A stretch of 64,000 bases of DNA from Tistrella mobilis (GTDB lineage Bacteria; Pseudomonadota; Alphaproteobacteria; Tistrellales; Tistrellaceae), in assembly GCF_041468085.1 (NCBI RefSeq), contig NZ_CP121017.1, positions 1,467,501-1,531,500 on the forward strand, read 5' to 3'. The notes under the pieces are model-generated. The model had not been told where the DNA came from and searched no databases. It saw nothing but the letters and a program-made list of their open reading frames with translations. The position numbers were made by a program, and so were the translations under genes. Positions 1-10,842 of the stretch are shown here, piece after piece. Each line of letters starts with the position of its first letter. The stretch's first letter is position 1.

Positions 1-899
1 GCGTCGACCCCAAGCTCTGGCGCCGTGTCGCCCATATGATCGCCGATCAGATCTACGAGCGGATCACCGGCGAGGGCGGCTATTTCGATACCCAGATCGT
101 CTATGTCGCGGAAAGCGGCCCGGCCAACAAGCGGGTCAAGCGGCTGGCGATCATGGATCAGGATGGCGCCAACCACCGTTTTCTCTCTGACGGTGCGGAT
201 CAGGTCCTGACGCCGCGTTTCTCGCCGAACTCGCGTGAGATCACCTATATGGCCTTCCGGGGTCGTCAGGCGCGGGTGTTCATCTACGACCTGGATACCG
301 GCCGTCAGCGGGTGCTGGGCGATTTCCCGGGCATGACCTTTGCCCCGCGCTTCACCCCCGACGGGCGCAGCGTGGTGATGTCGATGGCGCGCGATGGCGT
401 GACCTCGATCTATCGTCTCGACACCAATGGCGGGTCGGTGCAGCGGCTGACCTCGTCGCAGGCGATCGACACCTCGCCCTCGATGTCGCCCGACGGGCGC
501 CGGATGACGTTCAATTCCGACCGCTCCGGCGGTCAGCAGATCTACGTGTCCGGTGCCGACGGCTCGGGTGCCCAGCGCATCAGCTTCGGCAACGGCACCT
601 ATGCAACGCCGGTCTGGTCGCCCCGCGGCGATCTGATCGCGTTCACCAAGATGAACCGCGGACGGTTCTACATCGGGGTGATGCGCCCCGATGGCAGCGA
701 CGAGAGGTTGCTGACGGACGGCTATCTGGTTGAGGGCCCGACCTGGGCGCCCAATGGCCGTGTCCTCGCCTTCTTCCGTCAAGACCGTCCTGGCGGACCG
801 ACCAGACTGTATTCGATTGATATCACGGGATATAACGAGCGGTTGATCGTCACTCCCGGCGAGGCATCGGATCCGGCGTGGTCGGCCTTGATTCGATGA
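1..899 (+). CDS. tolB: Tol-Pal system translocation protein TolB (5' truncated)
   Basis: The frame is open from base 3, so the N-terminal part lies before the window and about 298 C-terminal residues are visible. TolB is the periplasmic beta-propeller that links the TolQRA inner-membrane motor to Pal and helps outer-membrane constriction at division. The visible part shows six propeller-blade (PD40/WD40-like) motifs: [49 protein letters not shown] and a final DPAWS. The piece before them ([17 protein letters not shown]) is the typical end of the TolB N-terminal domain. pal and cpoB follow on the same strand, which is the standard tol-pal order. The identification is firm; only the start is missing. 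Confidence 0.96.
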   Translation, partial: VDPKLWRRVAHMIADQIYERITGEGGYFDTQIVYVAESGPANKRVKRLAIMDQDGANHRFLSDGADQVLTPRFSPNSREITYMAFRGRQARVFIYDLDTGRQRVLGDFPGMTFAPRFTPDGRSVVMSMARDGVTSIYRLDTNGGSVQRLTSSQAIDTSPSMSPDGRRMTFNSDRSGGQQIYVSGADGSGAQRISFGNGTYATPVWSPRGDLIAFTKMNRGRFYIGVMRPDGSDERLLTDGYLVEGPTWAPNGRVLAFFRQDRPGGPTRLYSIDITGYNERLIVTPGEASDPAWSALIR

Positions 900-1052
900 G
901 GTCAATAGTTATACTTTGACCTGTCGTGTGCCTGGCGACCGGGTAGGTCATGACCCTCGCGTGACCTACGCTGGCGATTGGAGCGAACGCCGGCCAGGAC
1001 TACCTCTCCGCTTTCCGGTGCTCCGACATGTCTCGGATACCTTAGGTAGAAA

Positions 1053-1568
1053 ATGCGCACCAAGATCCTCACTGCTGTCGCCGCCCTGGCCTTCATGGCC
1101 GCCTGCTCGTCCGCGCCGGAAGATACCGGTTCGACCGGCGCCTCGGGCGGGGCCTCGTCGTCGTCGTCCTATGGCTCGGGCCAGGGCACCGTTTCCACCG
1201 GCGCGCAGCCCGGCAGCTGGGAATACGTCCAGCAGACCGCCGGCGACCGCGTGTTCTTCGAGCTGGACAGCTCGTCGCTGACCGCCGAGGGTCGCCAGAC
1301 CCTGTCGGTTCAGGCCGATTTCCTCCGCGCCAACCCCGCGCAGCGGGTTGTGATCGAGGGGCATGCCGACGAGCGCGGCACCCGCGAGTACAACCTGGCC
1401 CTCGGTGACCGTCGCGCCACCGCTGCCAAGAACTATCTCGTCGCGCTCGGCATCTCGCCGGACCGCCTTGAGACCATCTCCTACGGCAAGGAGCGCCCGG
1501 CCGTCCTCGGTTCCGACGAGGCCGCCTGGGCGCAGAACCGTCGCGCCGTGACCGTGCTGGTCAACTGA
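1053..1568 (+). CDS. pal: Peptidoglycan-associated lipoprotein Pal
   Basis: Outer-membrane lipoprotein of 171 residues that binds peptidoglycan and TolB. Residues 1-17 form a lipoprotein signal peptide ending in a lipobox (FMAAC) with the acylated cysteine at position 18. A Ser/Gly-rich linker of about 40 residues follows, then an OmpA-like domain from about residue 65 to the end. That domain contains VVIEGHADERG and the NLALGDRRATAAKNYL segment, which carries the Asp and Arg that hold diaminopimelate. The gene starts 153 bp after tolB with no other gene between. Length and layout are normal for alphaproteobacterial Pal. Confidence 0.97.
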   Translation: MRTKILTAVAALAFMAACSSAPEDTGSTGASGGASSSSSYGSGQGTVSTGAQPGSWEYVQQTAGDRVFFELDSSSLTAEGRQTLSVQADFLRANPAQRVVIEGHADERGTREYNLALGDRRATAAKNYLVALGISPDRLETISYGKERPAVLGSDEAAWAQNRRAVTVLVN

Positions 1569-1574
1569 CGACGG

Positions 1575-1619
1575 TATCCTGCCCGGCCGGATCCTGCCCG
1601 GCCGTATCCTGAGGGTCTG
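1575..1619 (+). repeat. 15-bp tandem repeat just after pal
   Basis: Two near-identical 15-bp units (consensus kATCCTGCCCGGCCG at 1575-1589 and 1590-1604) and a decayed third copy start 6 bases after the pal stop codon. They are followed at 1636-1674 by a 9-bp inverted repeat, CGGCCGGTG/CACCGGCCG, with a 21-nt loop that can itself pair. There is no T-run, so I do not call a Rho-independent terminator. This is the whole visible content of the 273-bp gap between pal and cpoB. Confidence 0.7.
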
Positions 1620-1841
1620 CTCTGACCTCGATCGGCGGCCGGTGTTTCCCGCATCCAACGGGGAGCACCGGCCGTCGGCCGTTCTGCGGGTGGGCCACGC
1701 TGCGAACCGGTCTCTCTCTGAGGTGTCGGTCTTTCTGCCGCCCCATGGCCTGGGCTATAAGGGACGAGGCGTGGCGCCTGCGTCCTGCATCGTTCGTGTT
1801 CCGCCCTTCGTCTTCCTCTCCCCATCGAGGCATCGACCACC

Positions 1842-2867
1842 ATGTCTGTTTCCGTGACCCGGCCCCGCCCGTCCGGCCTCAAGCGCCGCCTGGTCGGCGG
1901 TACCGCCCTGGTGATGACCACCCTGGCCCTTCTGGTGGTCGAACAGCCCGATGCCAGCGCCCAGCAGCAGGTGCAGGGTGGTCTTGCCCCCGCCGCCCTC
2001 GGCGCCTTCGACGGCCGGCTGAGCGGGGTGGAAGAGACCCAGCGTCGCCATACCGGGCGGATCGAAGAGCTGGAATTCCGCATGCGCCGGTTGGAAGAAC
2101 GGGTCGACGGGCTTGAGCGCAATCTCAACGACCGTCTGGGCCGCATCGAGCAGATGCTCCAGAACGGTGCGGCCGCCGGCGCTGCCGCGGGCGGAAGCGA
2201 TGCAACCGGCATGACCCCGGGGGCAGCCGCCGCACCGGCCGATGCCGCCCAGGGCCAGCCCGCGGGGCAGGGCCAGCCGGCAGGGCAGGGCCAGCCGGCA
2301 GGGCAGGGCCAGGCTGCCGAGGCGCCGCGCAGCGGAGCCGTTCAGCCGCTCGGCACCATCACCACCCGCCGCGATGCCGCCGGCAACAGCATCACCACCA
2401 CCGAGGCCGCGCCCTCGCAGCCGACCCCGCCGCCGGTCGCGGGTGGCGAGGCGGCGAAGAGCCGGGTTGCGTCACTGCAGACCGAACAGGACCTCTATCG
2501 CTACGGTCTCGACCTGCTGCTCAAGGATCGCGACTATGCCGGCGCCGAGGTGGCGTTCAACGAGCTGATCCAGCGCTTCAAGCAGGGTGAGCTAGTCGGC
2601 AATGCCTATTACTGGCTGGGCGAGACCTATTATGCCCAGGGCCAGTACGATCGGGCCGCGCTGACCTTCGGCGAGGGTGTCACCAACCACGACAAGAGCA
2701 GCAAGGCGCCCGACATGGTGCTGAAGCTGGGCATGAGCTTTGCCGCGCTGAACCGCAAGAGCGATGCCTGCGGCGCCTATTCGATCCTCAATCGGAAATT
2801 CCCCAACGCGCCGGCCAATATCAAGGTGTTGACCGAGCGTGAGCAGAAGAGGCTCAGCTGCGGCTGA
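1842..2867 (+). CDS. cpoB: Cell division coordinator CpoB (YbgF), Tol-Pal associated
   Basis: Periplasmic protein of 341 residues that couples Tol-Pal constriction to peptidoglycan synthesis. It has a signal peptide (residues 1-40, cleavage probably after DASA), a trimerising coiled coil at about 54-101 (heptads around RIEELEFRMRRLEERVDGL), then a long low-complexity Ala/Gly/Gln/Pro linker. The C-terminal TPR domain runs from about 212 to 338 with the motifs YRYGLDLLLKDRDYAGAEVAF, AYYWLGETYYAQGQYDRA and KLGMSFAALNRKSDACGAY. The linker contains three perfect GQPAGQ repeats. It follows tolB-pal as in most Proteobacteria. tilS starts 8 bases after its stop. Confidence 0.95.
   Translation: MSVSVTRPRPSGLKRRLVGGTALVMTTLALLVVEQPDASAQQQVQGGLAPAALGAFDGRLSGVEETQRRHTGRIEELEFRMRRLEERVDGLERNLNDRLGRIEQMLQNGAAAGAAAGGSDATGMTPGAAAAPADAAQGQPAGQGQPAGQGQPAGQGQAAEAPRSGAVQPLGTITTRRDAAGNSITTTEAAPSQPTPPPVAGGEAAKSRVASLQTEQDLYRYGLDLLLKDRDYAGAEVAFNELIQRFKQGELVGNAYYWLGETYYAQGQYDRAALTFGEGVTNHDKSSKAPDMVLKLGMSFAALNRKSDACGAYSILNRKFPNAPANIKVLTEREQKRLSCG
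2253..2306 (+). repeat. In-frame 18-bp tandem repeat in cpoB linker
   Basis: Three consecutive 18-bp units (2253-2270, 2271-2288, 2289-2306) encode GQPAGQ. The second and third units are identical and the first differs at two third-codon positions. The unit is a multiple of three, so copy-number change lengthens only the flexible linker between coiled coil and TPR domain. Confidence 0.85.
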
Positions 2868-2875
2868 GCCGGTCC

Positions 2876-4342
2876 GTGACGAATGACCGGATCGGGGCCT
2901 GCTTCGCCCGGGCAATGGCGGCAGCCGGCTGCGTGGAAGCGGCGCCGCATGTAGCCGTGGCGCTTTCCGGCGGGCCGGACAGTCTGGGCCTGACCCTGCT
3001 TGCCCGCGACTGGGCGGCGGACCGCGGCGGGCGGGTCACGGCCTTCGTGGTCGATCACGGCCTTCGCCCCGGCAGCGCCGGAGATGCCCGGCGGGCGGCC
3101 GCACTGGCCGGGACCGTGGGCGTGCCGGCCCGGATCCTGACCCTCGCCCCCGGCGCCATCGGCGCGGCGGGGGTTGAGGCCGGGGCACGTGCGGCCCGCT
3201 ATGTCGCCCTGACCGATGCCTGCCGGGCAGCGGGTATCCTGCATCTGCTGACCGGCCACAGCCTGGATGATCAGGCCGAAACCGTGCTGATCCGCCTTGG
3301 CCGCGGCAGTGGCGTCGACGGGCTCGCGGCCATGCCGGCGGTCAGGCCCGAGGGAGGCATCCGTCTGGTCCGGCCTGTGCTCGCCATCCGCCGCGCCGAA
3401 CTCCTGGCGGTGGTGGCGGCGGCGGGGCTGACCCCCCTGCATGATCCGATGAACGATGACGACCGGGTGCAGCGGGTGCGGCTGCGCGCTGCGGCCACCG
3501 CCGCCGCCTTCGACGGCGCCGGGCTCGATCCCGTCCGGGTGGTGCAGTCGGCCGCCCGCGCGGCGGCGGCCCGTGCCGCACTTGATGCGCAGATGGTCCG
3601 GGTCGCTTTTCGCGGCGGATTGCGTCTGCATGGCTGGGGCGGGGCCGAACTGCCGCTCACGCTTTTCGCCGACCCTGATCTTTCGGCGCCGGGGCTGGAT
3701 GCCGACCTGCCCGAGCGGCTTGTCGGGCGGCTGGCGATGGTGGTGGGCGGACAGGACCTGCCACCGCGTGGCGCCGCCGCTGCCCGGCTCGCTGCGGATC
3801 TGGTCGCGATGGCGCGCGGCGTGCCCGGGGGCGACCATCTGCCGCAGGGGGGGCGCACCTTGGGCGGCTGCCGGTTTCTGTGGGGGGGGCGCCGGCTTCT
3901 GGTGCTGCGGGAGCCGCGGGCGATCGCGCCGCCCCGGGCGGTGATGCCGGGGGACCGGCTGCATTGGGACGGGCGTTTCGCCGTCTCCATCCCCGATACG
4001 CCGGCATGCCGTGCCGCGGCTGCCGAAGGCCGCCTGCGGCTTCAGGCGGTGGGGGAGGATCTGGCGCGGCGTCTGGGGAAGGTGGCGCCGGCGGCGGCCG
4101 CGTCGCTGCGGGCATGTGTCGCTCCGCGCGCGATCGCATCATTGCCGCTCCTCACGCGACTTGACGTACCCCTCGCGTTCCCCCACTTAACAGAGAGCAT
4201 CCGCAGGGAGGCTGCGGAGGATCAAACCCTTGCCCACACCACTTTCCGGGCATGGTTCGCGCCATCCCGTCCGCTCGACGGTGACGGCGTCTTCTGGGCG
4301 ATGGCGGGCGAACATTCGGCAGGAAAGAGACCTCGGTCGTGA
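2876..4342 (+). CDS. tilS: tRNA(Ile)-lysidine synthetase TilS
   Basis: Adds lysine to C34 of the CAU-anticodon tRNA-Ile so that it reads AUA codons; cytosolic and essential. The 488-residue protein has the PP-loop SGGPDS at residues 31-36, then [10 protein letters not shown] and [20 protein letters not shown], the core signatures of the N-type ATP pyrophosphatase domain. The C-terminal half is weakly conserved, which is usual for alphaproteobacterial TilS. The start is a GTG 8 bases after cpoB; no closer ATG precedes the PP-loop. The stop overlaps the ftsH start as GTGA, suggesting translational coupling. Confidence 0.93.
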   Translation: MTNDRIGACFARAMAAAGCVEAAPHVAVALSGGPDSLGLTLLARDWAADRGGRVTAFVVDHGLRPGSAGDARRAAALAGTVGVPARILTLAPGAIGAAGVEAGARAARYVALTDACRAAGILHLLTGHSLDDQAETVLIRLGRGSGVDGLAAMPAVRPEGGIRLVRPVLAIRRAELLAVVAAAGLTPLHDPMNDDDRVQRVRLRAAATAAAFDGAGLDPVRVVQSAARAAAARAALDAQMVRVAFRGGLRLHGWGGAELPLTLFADPDLSAPGLDADLPERLVGRLAMVVGGQDLPPRGAAAARLAADLVAMARGVPGGDHLPQGGRTLGGCRFLWGGRRLLVLREPRAIAPPRAVMPGDRLHWDGRFAVSIPDTPACRAAAAEGRLRLQAVGEDLARRLGKVAPAAAASLRACVAPRAIASLPLLTRLDVPLAFPHLTESIRREAAEDQTLAHTTFRAWFAPSRPLDGDGVFWAMAGEHSAGKRPRS

Positions 4343-6279
4343 ACAACGTTAAGAACCTCGCGCTCTGGGTGATCATCGCCCTGCTGCTGGTGGCTCTGTT
4401 CAATCTGTTCCAGAGTCCCCAAAGTCAGGGCCCGTCGCGCCAGGTCGCGTATTCGGACTTCCTCAATGCCGTCCAGGAGGGGCGCGTCACCGACGTGACC
4501 ATCCAGGGCGACACGATCCGCGGTCATTTCAATGACGGCAGCGGCGTCGAGTTCCGCACCATCGCGCCGCCGAACGACAACGGCATGGTTGAGCGCCTGC
4601 GCGAGGGCAATGTCCGCATCAATGTCGCGCCGGTCGAGGACAACGTGCCCTCGCTGTTCGGCATCCTGATTTCCTGGTTCCCGATGCTTCTGCTCATCGG
4701 CGTGTGGATCTTCTTCATGCGTCAGATGCAGGGGGGCGGCGGAAAGGCGATGGGCTTCGGCAAGTCGAAGGCCCGGCTGCTGACCGAGAAGGCCGGTCGG
4801 GTGACCTTTGAAGACGTCGCCGGCATCGACGAGGCCAAGGACGAACTGCACGAGATCGTGGAGTTCCTGAAGGCGCCGCAGAAGTTCCAGCGCCTGGGCG
4901 GCCGCATTCCCAAGGGCGTGCTGCTGGTGGGCCCTCCGGGTACCGGTAAGACGCTGCTGGCGCGTGCCATCGCCGGCGAGGCGAATGTGCCCTTCTTCTC
5001 GATTTCGGGTTCGGACTTCGTCGAGATGTTCGTGGGCGTCGGTGCGAGCCGCGTGCGCGACATGTTCGAGCAGGGCAAGAAGAACGCGCCCTGCCTGATC
5101 TTCATCGACGAAATCGACGCCGTCGGCCGCCATCGCGGTGCCGGCCTCGGCGGCGGCAATGACGAGCGCGAGCAGACCCTGAACCAGCTGCTGGTCGAGA
5201 TGGACGGTTTCGAGGCGAATGAGGGGGTGATCATCATCGCCGCCACCAACCGCCCCGACGTGCTCGACCCCGCGCTGCTGCGCCCGGGCCGCTTCGACCG
5301 CCAGGTCGTGGTGCCGAACCCCGACGTGTCGGGCCGCGAGAAGATCCTGTCGGTGCATATGCGCAAGGTGCCGGTCGGCTCCGACGTGAACGCCCGCGTC
5401 ATCGCCCGCGCCACCCCCGGCTTCTCGGGCGCCGATCTCGCCAATCTGGTGAACGAGGCCGCCCTGCTCGCCGCCCGCCGCAACAAGCGCGTGGTCGGCA
5501 TGGCGGAGTTCGAGGACGCCAAAGACAAGGTGATGATGGGTGCGGAGCGCCGCTCGATCGCGATGAGCGAGGACGAGAAGCGCCTGACGGCCTATCACGA
5601 GGGCGGCCATGCCATCGTCGCCATGCACTGCCCGGCATCCGATCCGATCCACAAGGCGACCATCATTCCCCGTGGCCGCGCGCTCGGCATGGTGATGCGT
5701 CTGCCCGAACGCGACCGTCTCTCGGTCTCGCGGGAGAAGCTGGAGGCCGATCTCGCCGTGGCCATGGGCGGGCGTCTGGCGGAAGAGATCATCTTCGGCC
5801 ACGACAAGGTGACCAGCGGCGCGTCGTCGGATATCCAGATGGCGACCAAGCTGGCCAAGAACATGGTCACCCAGTGGGGCATGAGCGACAAGCTGGGCCC
5901 GCTGAACTATGGCGAGGGCGACAACGAGCCGTTCCTCGGCTATGCGGTCACCCAGTCGCGCGGCATCTCGGAAGCCACCGCCAACGTCATCGACCAGGAA
6001 GTCCGGCGGATCGTGGAAACCGCCTATGACCGCGCCCGGACCATCCTGACCGAAAACCACGACCAGCTGGAGCGGGTCGCCCAGGCGCTGCTTGAATACG
6101 AGACCCTGTCGGGTGACGAGCTGAAGGCGATCGCGGCCGGTGAGCGGATCAAGCCGCGCCGGTCGGACGACAGCGATGGCGGCTCTGCCACGGTGTCGGA
6201 GCCGCGCCCGCCGCGGGCCTCCGTCCCCACCGCCGGCGGTGATGACGGCCTTCGCCCCAGCCCGCAGCCGGGCGCCTGA
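4339..6279 (+). CDS. ftsH: ATP-dependent zinc metalloprotease FtsH
   Basis: Membrane-anchored AAA+ protease of 646 residues that degrades misfolded membrane proteins and regulators such as RpoH and LpxC. Two membrane helices (about 5-24 and 107-127) flank a periplasmic domain. The AAA module has Walker A GPPGTGKT (198-205), Walker B FIDEID (255-260) and the second region of homology ([18 protein letters not shown]). The protease domain has the zinc site HEGGH at 420-424 with a third ligand at about Asp498. It starts with GTG overlapping the tilS stop. The C-terminal 30 residues are a low-complexity tail. An rpoH gene, a classical FtsH substrate, lies 27 kb downstream. Confidence 0.98.
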   Translation: MNNVKNLALWVIIALLLVALFNLFQSPQSQGPSRQVAYSDFLNAVQEGRVTDVTIQGDTIRGHFNDGSGVEFRTIAPPNDNGMVERLREGNVRINVAPVEDNVPSLFGILISWFPMLLLIGVWIFFMRQMQGGGGKAMGFGKSKARLLTEKAGRVTFEDVAGIDEAKDELHEIVEFLKAPQKFQRLGGRIPKGVLLVGPPGTGKTLLARAIAGEANVPFFSISGSDFVEMFVGVGASRVRDMFEQGKKNAPCLIFIDEIDAVGRHRGAGLGGGNDEREQTLNQLLVEMDGFEANEGVIIIAATNRPDVLDPALLRPGRFDRQVVVPNPDVSGREKILSVHMRKVPVGSDVNARVIARATPGFSGADLANLVNEAALLAARRNKRVVGMAEFEDAKDKVMMGAERRSIAMSEDEKRLTAYHEGGHAIVAMHCPASDPIHKATIIPRGRALGMVMRLPERDRLSVSREKLEADLAVAMGGRLAEEIIFGHDKVTSGASSDIQMATKLAKNMVTQWGMSDKLGPLNYGEGDNEPFLGYAVTQSRGISEATANVIDQEVRRIVETAYDRARTILTENHDQLERVAQALLEYETLSGDELKAIAAGERIKPRRSDDSDGGSATVSEPRPPRASVPTAGGDDGLRPSPQPGA

Positions 6280-6305
6280 TCAACCGACCCGACCAGGACA
6301 CGACC

Positions 6306-7511
6306 TTGGCCCACGACCTGCCTGCCAGCACTGCGGCCGCATCTTCGGATGCGGCCGCAGCCGCGTCTCTGGAGACCCGCATCCGCGAGGGCGATGCGGG
6401 TCTTCGTCTGTATGCCCGCCCCTTCGGTTTTGCGCCCGTCGGCGTCACGCCGGGGGCGGGGCTTCTGAAGCCCGCCATACGGCTGCCCGGGCCGGGTTTC
6501 CGGCAGCTGGCCGGTGGCTGGCTCGCCTTCAACATGGTCGAACTGCTCTGGCGGGGTGGGGAAGGGCGCCCCGGTCGCGTGGTGCTGCCCGTGGAGGCGG
6601 CCCTGCGCCTTGCCGACCGGGTGATGGAGTATCCCGGCGGGCGGCGGCTGGCCCGGCGGTTGTGGGCGCTGGAGGCGCCGCGGCAGCGCTTTGCCGGGCT
6701 CGATCTGCAGCACCGCGCCCGGGTGATGGCGATCGTCAACGTCACGCCCGACAGTTTTTCGGATGGCGGGGATGCCTTCGCCCCCGCCGATGCTGCCGCT
6801 GCGGTCCGTCGGGCGCTGGCCGAGGGTGCGGATCTGCTGGATCTGGGCGCCGAATCGACCCGTCCCGGCGCCGCCGATATCGACCCGTCCGAAGAGATCC
6901 GGCGGCTCGAACCGGCGCTCGACGCTGCGGCTGTCGCCGGAGCGGTGGTGTCGGTGGATACCCGCAAGGGTGCGGTGATGCGCCATGCCGCCGGCCGGGG
7001 CGCCGCGATCGCCAATGACGTCAGCGGCTTCACCCATGATCCTGCCGCGGCGGGCGTGGTGGCGCAGACCGGGCTTTCGGCGATTGTCATGCATATGCGC
7101 GGCACGCCTGAAACCATGCAGCAGCTGACCGCCTATGATGACGTGGTGCTGGATGTCTTCGACGAGATCGAGGACCGGCTCTGCCTGCTCGACGAGGCGG
7201 GCGTGTCGCCGGGGCAGGTGGCGGTCGATCCGGGCATCGGTTTTTCGAAGACGGTGGACCAGAATCTCGCGCTGTTGCATAACCTGTCGATCTTTCACGG
7301 CCTTGGCCGCCCTTTGCTGATCGGTGTGTCACGCAAGAGCTTCATCGGCCGGGTCACCGGCGAAGAGGCGCCCCGGGCGCGTGTGCCGGGCTCCCTTGCC
7401 GCTGCCCTGCTTGCGGTCGGCCAGGGCGCCCAGATCGTGAGGGTGCATGACGTGGCTGAAACGGTTCAGGCGCTGGTGGTCAGCCAGGCAATCGGCCGCG
7501 GCCGGGCGTAA
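6306..7511 (+). CDS. folP: Dihydropteroate synthase with N-terminal extension
   Basis: Condenses p-aminobenzoate with dihydropterin pyrophosphate in folate synthesis. The catalytic TIM barrel begins near residue 141 with [15 protein letters not shown] (the pyrophosphate loop) and continues with [42 protein letters not shown] and [11 protein letters not shown], all normal. The first 140 residues are an extra domain without a motif I recognise; similar extensions occur in alphaproteobacterial FolP. The TTG at 6306, 27 bases after ftsH, is the most upstream plausible start. A shorter start inside the extension cannot be excluded. Folate and glmM genes follow ftsH in many relatives. Confidence 0.93.
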   Translation: MAHDLPASTAAASSDAAAAASLETRIREGDAGLRLYARPFGFAPVGVTPGAGLLKPAIRLPGPGFRQLAGGWLAFNMVELLWRGGEGRPGRVVLPVEAALRLADRVMEYPGGRRLARRLWALEAPRQRFAGLDLQHRARVMAIVNVTPDSFSDGGDAFAPADAAAAVRRALAEGADLLDLGAESTRPGAADIDPSEEIRRLEPALDAAAVAGAVVSVDTRKGAVMRHAAGRGAAIANDVSGFTHDPAAAGVVAQTGLSAIVMHMRGTPETMQQLTAYDDVVLDVFDEIEDRLCLLDEAGVSPGQVAVDPGIGFSKTVDQNLALLHNLSIFHGLGRPLLIGVSRKSFIGRVTGEEAPRARVPGSLAAALLAVGQGAQIVRVHDVAETVQALVVSQAIGRGRA

Positions 7512-7669
7512 AGCCGCCCGTGCTGCGGCCCGGCGGCGCCCGGCCGATGCGGGCCCGGCCGTCATTTCTCCACCATCGGGCCCCTGTGCGGGGGCCAGCC
7601 TCGCCCATCCGCCCGCCGGTCAGACCGGCGCGGACGGGCCTCGGGATAAGACATTCGGGTGATCTGATC

Positions 7670-9025
7670 ATGGCGCGACGTTATTTCGGCACCGACGGTA
7701 TCCGCGGTCAGGCCAATGCCTGGCCGATGACCGCCGAGGTGGCGCTCAGGGTCGGTGTCGCCACCGGCATGCATTTCCGCTCCGCCCGCGCACGGACCCG
7801 GGTGGTGATCGGCAAGGACACGCGGCTGTCGGGCTATATGATCGAGCCGGCGCTGACCGCAGGCTTCGTTTCGGCCGGATGCGACGTGTTTCTGGTCGGC
7901 CCGATCCCGACACCGGCGATCGCCATGCTCACCCGCTCGATGCGGTGCGATCTGGGCGTGATGATTTCGGCCTCGCACAACCCCTTTGCCGATAACGGCA
8001 TCAAGCTGTTCGGTCCCGATGGCTACAAGCTCTCCGACGAGGCCCAGGCCGAGATCGAGGCCCTGATGGACGGCCCGCAGGAGGGGGCGCTGGCGGCGCC
8101 CGACAAGCTCGGCCGGGCCCGGCGCCTGGACAACGCCCGCGACCGCTATATCGAGGCGATCAAGGGCACGCTGCCGCGCGGGCTCAGGCTCGACGGGCTG
8201 AAGGTCGCGGTCGACTGTGCCAATGGCGCCGCCTATGCGGTCGCCCCCACCGTCCTGTGGGAGCTGGGCGCCGAGGTCACCGCGATCGGGGTGGAGCCCG
8301 ACGGCTTCAACATCAATCGCGGCTGCGGTTCCACGGCACCCGAAGCGCTGGCGCGGACGGTGGTCGAGAAGGGCTGCGATATCGGTATCGCGCTCGATGG
8401 CGATGCCGATCGGGTGATCGTGGTCGACGAGGCCGGACGGCAGGTCGACGGCGACCAGATCATGGCTCTGATCGCCTCCAGCTGGGCCAAGCGCGGCCGC
8501 CTGACCGGCGGCGGCATCGTTGCCACCGTCATGTCGAATATGGGGCTGGAACGCTATCTGGAAGCCCGCGGCCTCACGCTCGTGCGTACGCAGGTCGGCG
8601 ATCGCTATGTGGGGGAGCGCATGCGCGCCGACGGCTACAATGTCGGCGGCGAGCAGTCGGGCCACATGATCTTCAGCGACTATGCCACCACCGGCGACGG
8701 GCTGGTCGCGGCCCTGCAGGTGCTGGCGGTGATGGTGGATGAGGGCATCTCCGCCTCTGCCGCCACCCGCCGGTTCGATCCCTGGCCGCAGCTGCTGCGC
8801 AATGTCCGCTATGCCGGCATGGCGCCCACCGGCGACGAAGAGGTGGCGCGGGTGATCGCGCAGGAGACCTCGCGGCTCGACGGCCATGGTCGCGTCCTGA
8901 TCCGCCCCTCCGGCACCGAGCCGCTGATCAGGGTCATGGCCGAGGCGGATGATCCCGCACTGGTGGAACAGGTTGTGGGACGTATCGTCGAAGTGATGGA
9001 GCGGGTGGCCACGCGACCTGAATGA
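7670..9025 (+). CDS. glmM: Phosphoglucosamine mutase GlmM
   Basis: Converts glucosamine-6-phosphate to glucosamine-1-phosphate for UDP-GlcNAc, and so for peptidoglycan and LPS. The 451-residue protein starts with the family-typical [13 protein letters not shown]. The phosphoserine loop is SASHNP with catalytic Ser102, the metal loop is DGDADR at 243-248, the sugar loop is GGEQSGH, and the phosphate-binding loop [11 protein letters not shown] is near the C terminus. The ATG at 7670 is chosen because homologous sequence begins exactly there, although the frame stays open upstream. It follows folP by 158 bp. Confidence 0.97.
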   Translation: MARRYFGTDGIRGQANAWPMTAEVALRVGVATGMHFRSARARTRVVIGKDTRLSGYMIEPALTAGFVSAGCDVFLVGPIPTPAIAMLTRSMRCDLGVMISASHNPFADNGIKLFGPDGYKLSDEAQAEIEALMDGPQEGALAAPDKLGRARRLDNARDRYIEAIKGTLPRGLRLDGLKVAVDCANGAAYAVAPTVLWELGAEVTAIGVEPDGFNINRGCGSTAPEALARTVVEKGCDIGIALDGDADRVIVVDEAGRQVDGDQIMALIASSWAKRGRLTGGGIVATVMSNMGLERYLEARGLTLVRTQVGDRYVGERMRADGYNVGGEQSGHMIFSDYATTGDGLVAALQVLAVMVDEGISASAATRRFDPWPQLLRNVRYAGMAPTGDEEVARVIAQETSRLDGHGRVLIRPSGTEPLIRVMAEADDPALVEQVVGRIVEVMERVATRPE

Positions 9026-9178
9026 TCTTCGTTGAGAAGGTGGAAGCGTTAACTTTCGGCCCGCTAACATGATGGCGGGCAAAAGGTGGGGCCATGCTTC
9101 CGCCAGATCATGAGAACGGGCGTCGCCGGCCGGGGGGCTGGCGGCCCGGAAGCGTCAGGGTAGGGAAAGGGCAGTCCG

Positions 9179-10018
9179 ATGACGGGTGTTTCATCTGCGA
9201 CAGTCATGCCGCGGCTGCTCAGTGTCGACCACGGCGATCCCGAAGGCCGGGGCGGCATCGCTTTTGACCTGAAACTTGCCACCGCCTGCGGGGTCTATGC
9301 GGCAAGCGCGGTCACTGCCATCGTGGCCGACGGCGAGGCGATGCCGGTTCCGGCCGATGTCGTCGGTGGTCAGCTCAGGGCGGTGATGGAGGATATCGGC
9401 GCCGATGCCCTGCGCATCGGCCGGGTGACCGAAACCGACCAGCTGCTGGCGGTGTCGGAGGTGGTGGAGCATCTGGGCCACGGTGTTCCGCTGATCCTGG
9501 ATCCGGTCCTGGTCGATGCCACCGGGCGCCATCTGATGAACCGCGATGCGCTGCAGGTGCTGAAGGCCCGGCTGGTGGTCCGCGCTCAGGCGCTGATCCT
9601 GGATCTGGCCGCCGCCGAAGTGATGGTCGGTCGTGAAATCCGCCATATCGACGGGCTGATCGAGGCCGTCGCAACGCTCGCGAGCCTGGGGCCGGAGCAG
9701 GTTGTCGTGGCAGGCGGCCCGGCTTTCGGTATCGCCATGCTCGCCGATGACGATATCGACCTGATCGCCGACGAAGGTCTGGCCGCCGGACCGCTGGGCG
9801 GGCCGCCGATCGGGCTTGCGACCGCGGTTGCCATGGGGGCGATCCGGGGGCTCGACGCAAGGCGGGCCTGGCGGCATCATGCCGATCTGATCCGCGCGAC
9901 GGTGGCCGCAGATCCGGTCGCACGCGCCGCGGCCGGCTCGCATCCGTCGACCGACCTGCATGCCGCCTTCCGGGCGGTGACGCCCGACGATCCTGCCGGC
10001 GAGGAGACCTGCCCGTGA
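9179..10018 (+). CDS. ThiD-like protein lacking catalytic motifs (candidate pseudoenzyme)
   Basis: A 279-residue ribokinase-fold protein that aligns along its length with the ThiD encoded next to it. Examples are GGIAFDLKLATACGVYAASAVTAI against the ThiD substrate loop and ILDPVLVDATGRHLM against VVDPVMVAKGGHRLL. The motifs needed for kinase activity are gone: the anion-hole HGTGC is replaced by LGGPPIG, the TPN segment reads LDL, and KGG reads AGG. The start is supported by a purine-rich AGGGAAAGG upstream. It overlaps thiD by GTGA, so the two are probably co-translated and may form a heterodimer. Its function is unknown; a regulatory or substrate-binding role is inference. Confidence 0.8.
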   Translation: MTGVSSATVMPRLLSVDHGDPEGRGGIAFDLKLATACGVYAASAVTAIVADGEAMPVPADVVGGQLRAVMEDIGADALRIGRVTETDQLLAVSEVVEHLGHGVPLILDPVLVDATGRHLMNRDALQVLKARLVVRAQALILDLAAAEVMVGREIRHIDGLIEAVATLASLGPEQVVVAGGPAFGIAMLADDDIDLIADEGLAAGPLGGPPIGLATAVAMGAIRGLDARRAWRHHADLIRATVAADPVARAAAGSHPSTDLHAAFRAVTPDDPAGEETCP

Positions 10019-10842
10019 CCACCAGTCTGCCGCGTGTGCTGATCATCGCCGGTTCTGATTCCGGCGGTGGGGCCGGCATTCAGGCCGATGTCAAGACCAC
10101 GCTGGCTCTCGGTGCCGATGGCTGCCCGGCGATCACCGCACTCACCATCCAGAACACGCTGGGGGTGACGGGGGTTTGGGAAGTGCCGGCCCCTGCGCTG
10201 ATCGCCGAGATCGATGCCGTGCTGGCAGGTGGCGTCGCCGCGGCCAAGACCGGCATGCTTCATTCTGCCGACGTGATCCGGACGGTCGCGGCCCGGCTCG
10301 ATCCGGTGCTGGGGAGCGGGCTTGATCTGGTGGTCGACCCGGTGATGGTCGCCAAGGGCGGTCACCGGCTGCTTCGGGCAGATGCGGTCGATGCCTTGAA
10401 GGCGTTGATGCTGCCCCGTGCCGCAATCGTCACCCCGAACCTGCCCGAGGCCGAGGTATTGACCGGCCTCACCGTCACCGACCCTGCCTCGATGGTCGAG
10501 GCCGGCCGCAGCCTGATCGCCCAGGGCGCCCGCGCAGCGCTGATCAAGGGGGGCCATATGGAGGGGCCGGTACTCGTCGACATGCTGGTGACGCCGGCCC
10601 CCGAAGGCGGGCTCAGGGTGCTGCGCTTCGAAAGCGCGCGGATCGACAGCCGCCACACCCACGGCACCGGCTGCACCACCGCCAGCGCCATCGCGGCCGG
10701 GCTTGCCCGTGGTCGGCCGATGGCTGAAGCGGTGGCGGTGGCGCGATCCTATGTGCGCCAGGCCATGCTGGCGGCGCCCGGACTTGGCCGTGGCCATGGC
10801 CCGCTTCGCCACGACTGGAACCGCGTGGTGGCGTCGTCGTGA
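10015..10842 (+). CDS. thiD: Bifunctional hydroxymethylpyrimidine kinase / phosphomethylpyrimidine kinase
   Basis: Two sequential phosphorylations make HMP-pyrophosphate for thiamine synthesis. The 275-residue protein has the substrate motif AGSDSGGGAGIQAD at 12-25, KTGML, VVDPVMVAKGG, TPNLPEAEVL, and the anion-hole/catalytic HTHGTGC with Cys220. All are intact, in contrast to the paralogue immediately upstream. It uses a GTG start that overlaps the previous stop codon. No other thiamine genes are visible nearby. Confidence 0.95.
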   Translation: MTTSLPRVLIIAGSDSGGGAGIQADVKTTLALGADGCPAITALTIQNTLGVTGVWEVPAPALIAEIDAVLAGGVAAAKTGMLHSADVIRTVAARLDPVLGSGLDLVVDPVMVAKGGHRLLRADAVDALKALMLPRAAIVTPNLPEAEVLTGLTVTDPASMVEAGRSLIAQGARAALIKGGHMEGPVLVDMLVTPAPEGGLRVLRFESARIDSRHTHGTGCTTASAIAAGLARGRPMAEAVAVARSYVRQAMLAAPGLGRGHGPLRHDWNRVVASS

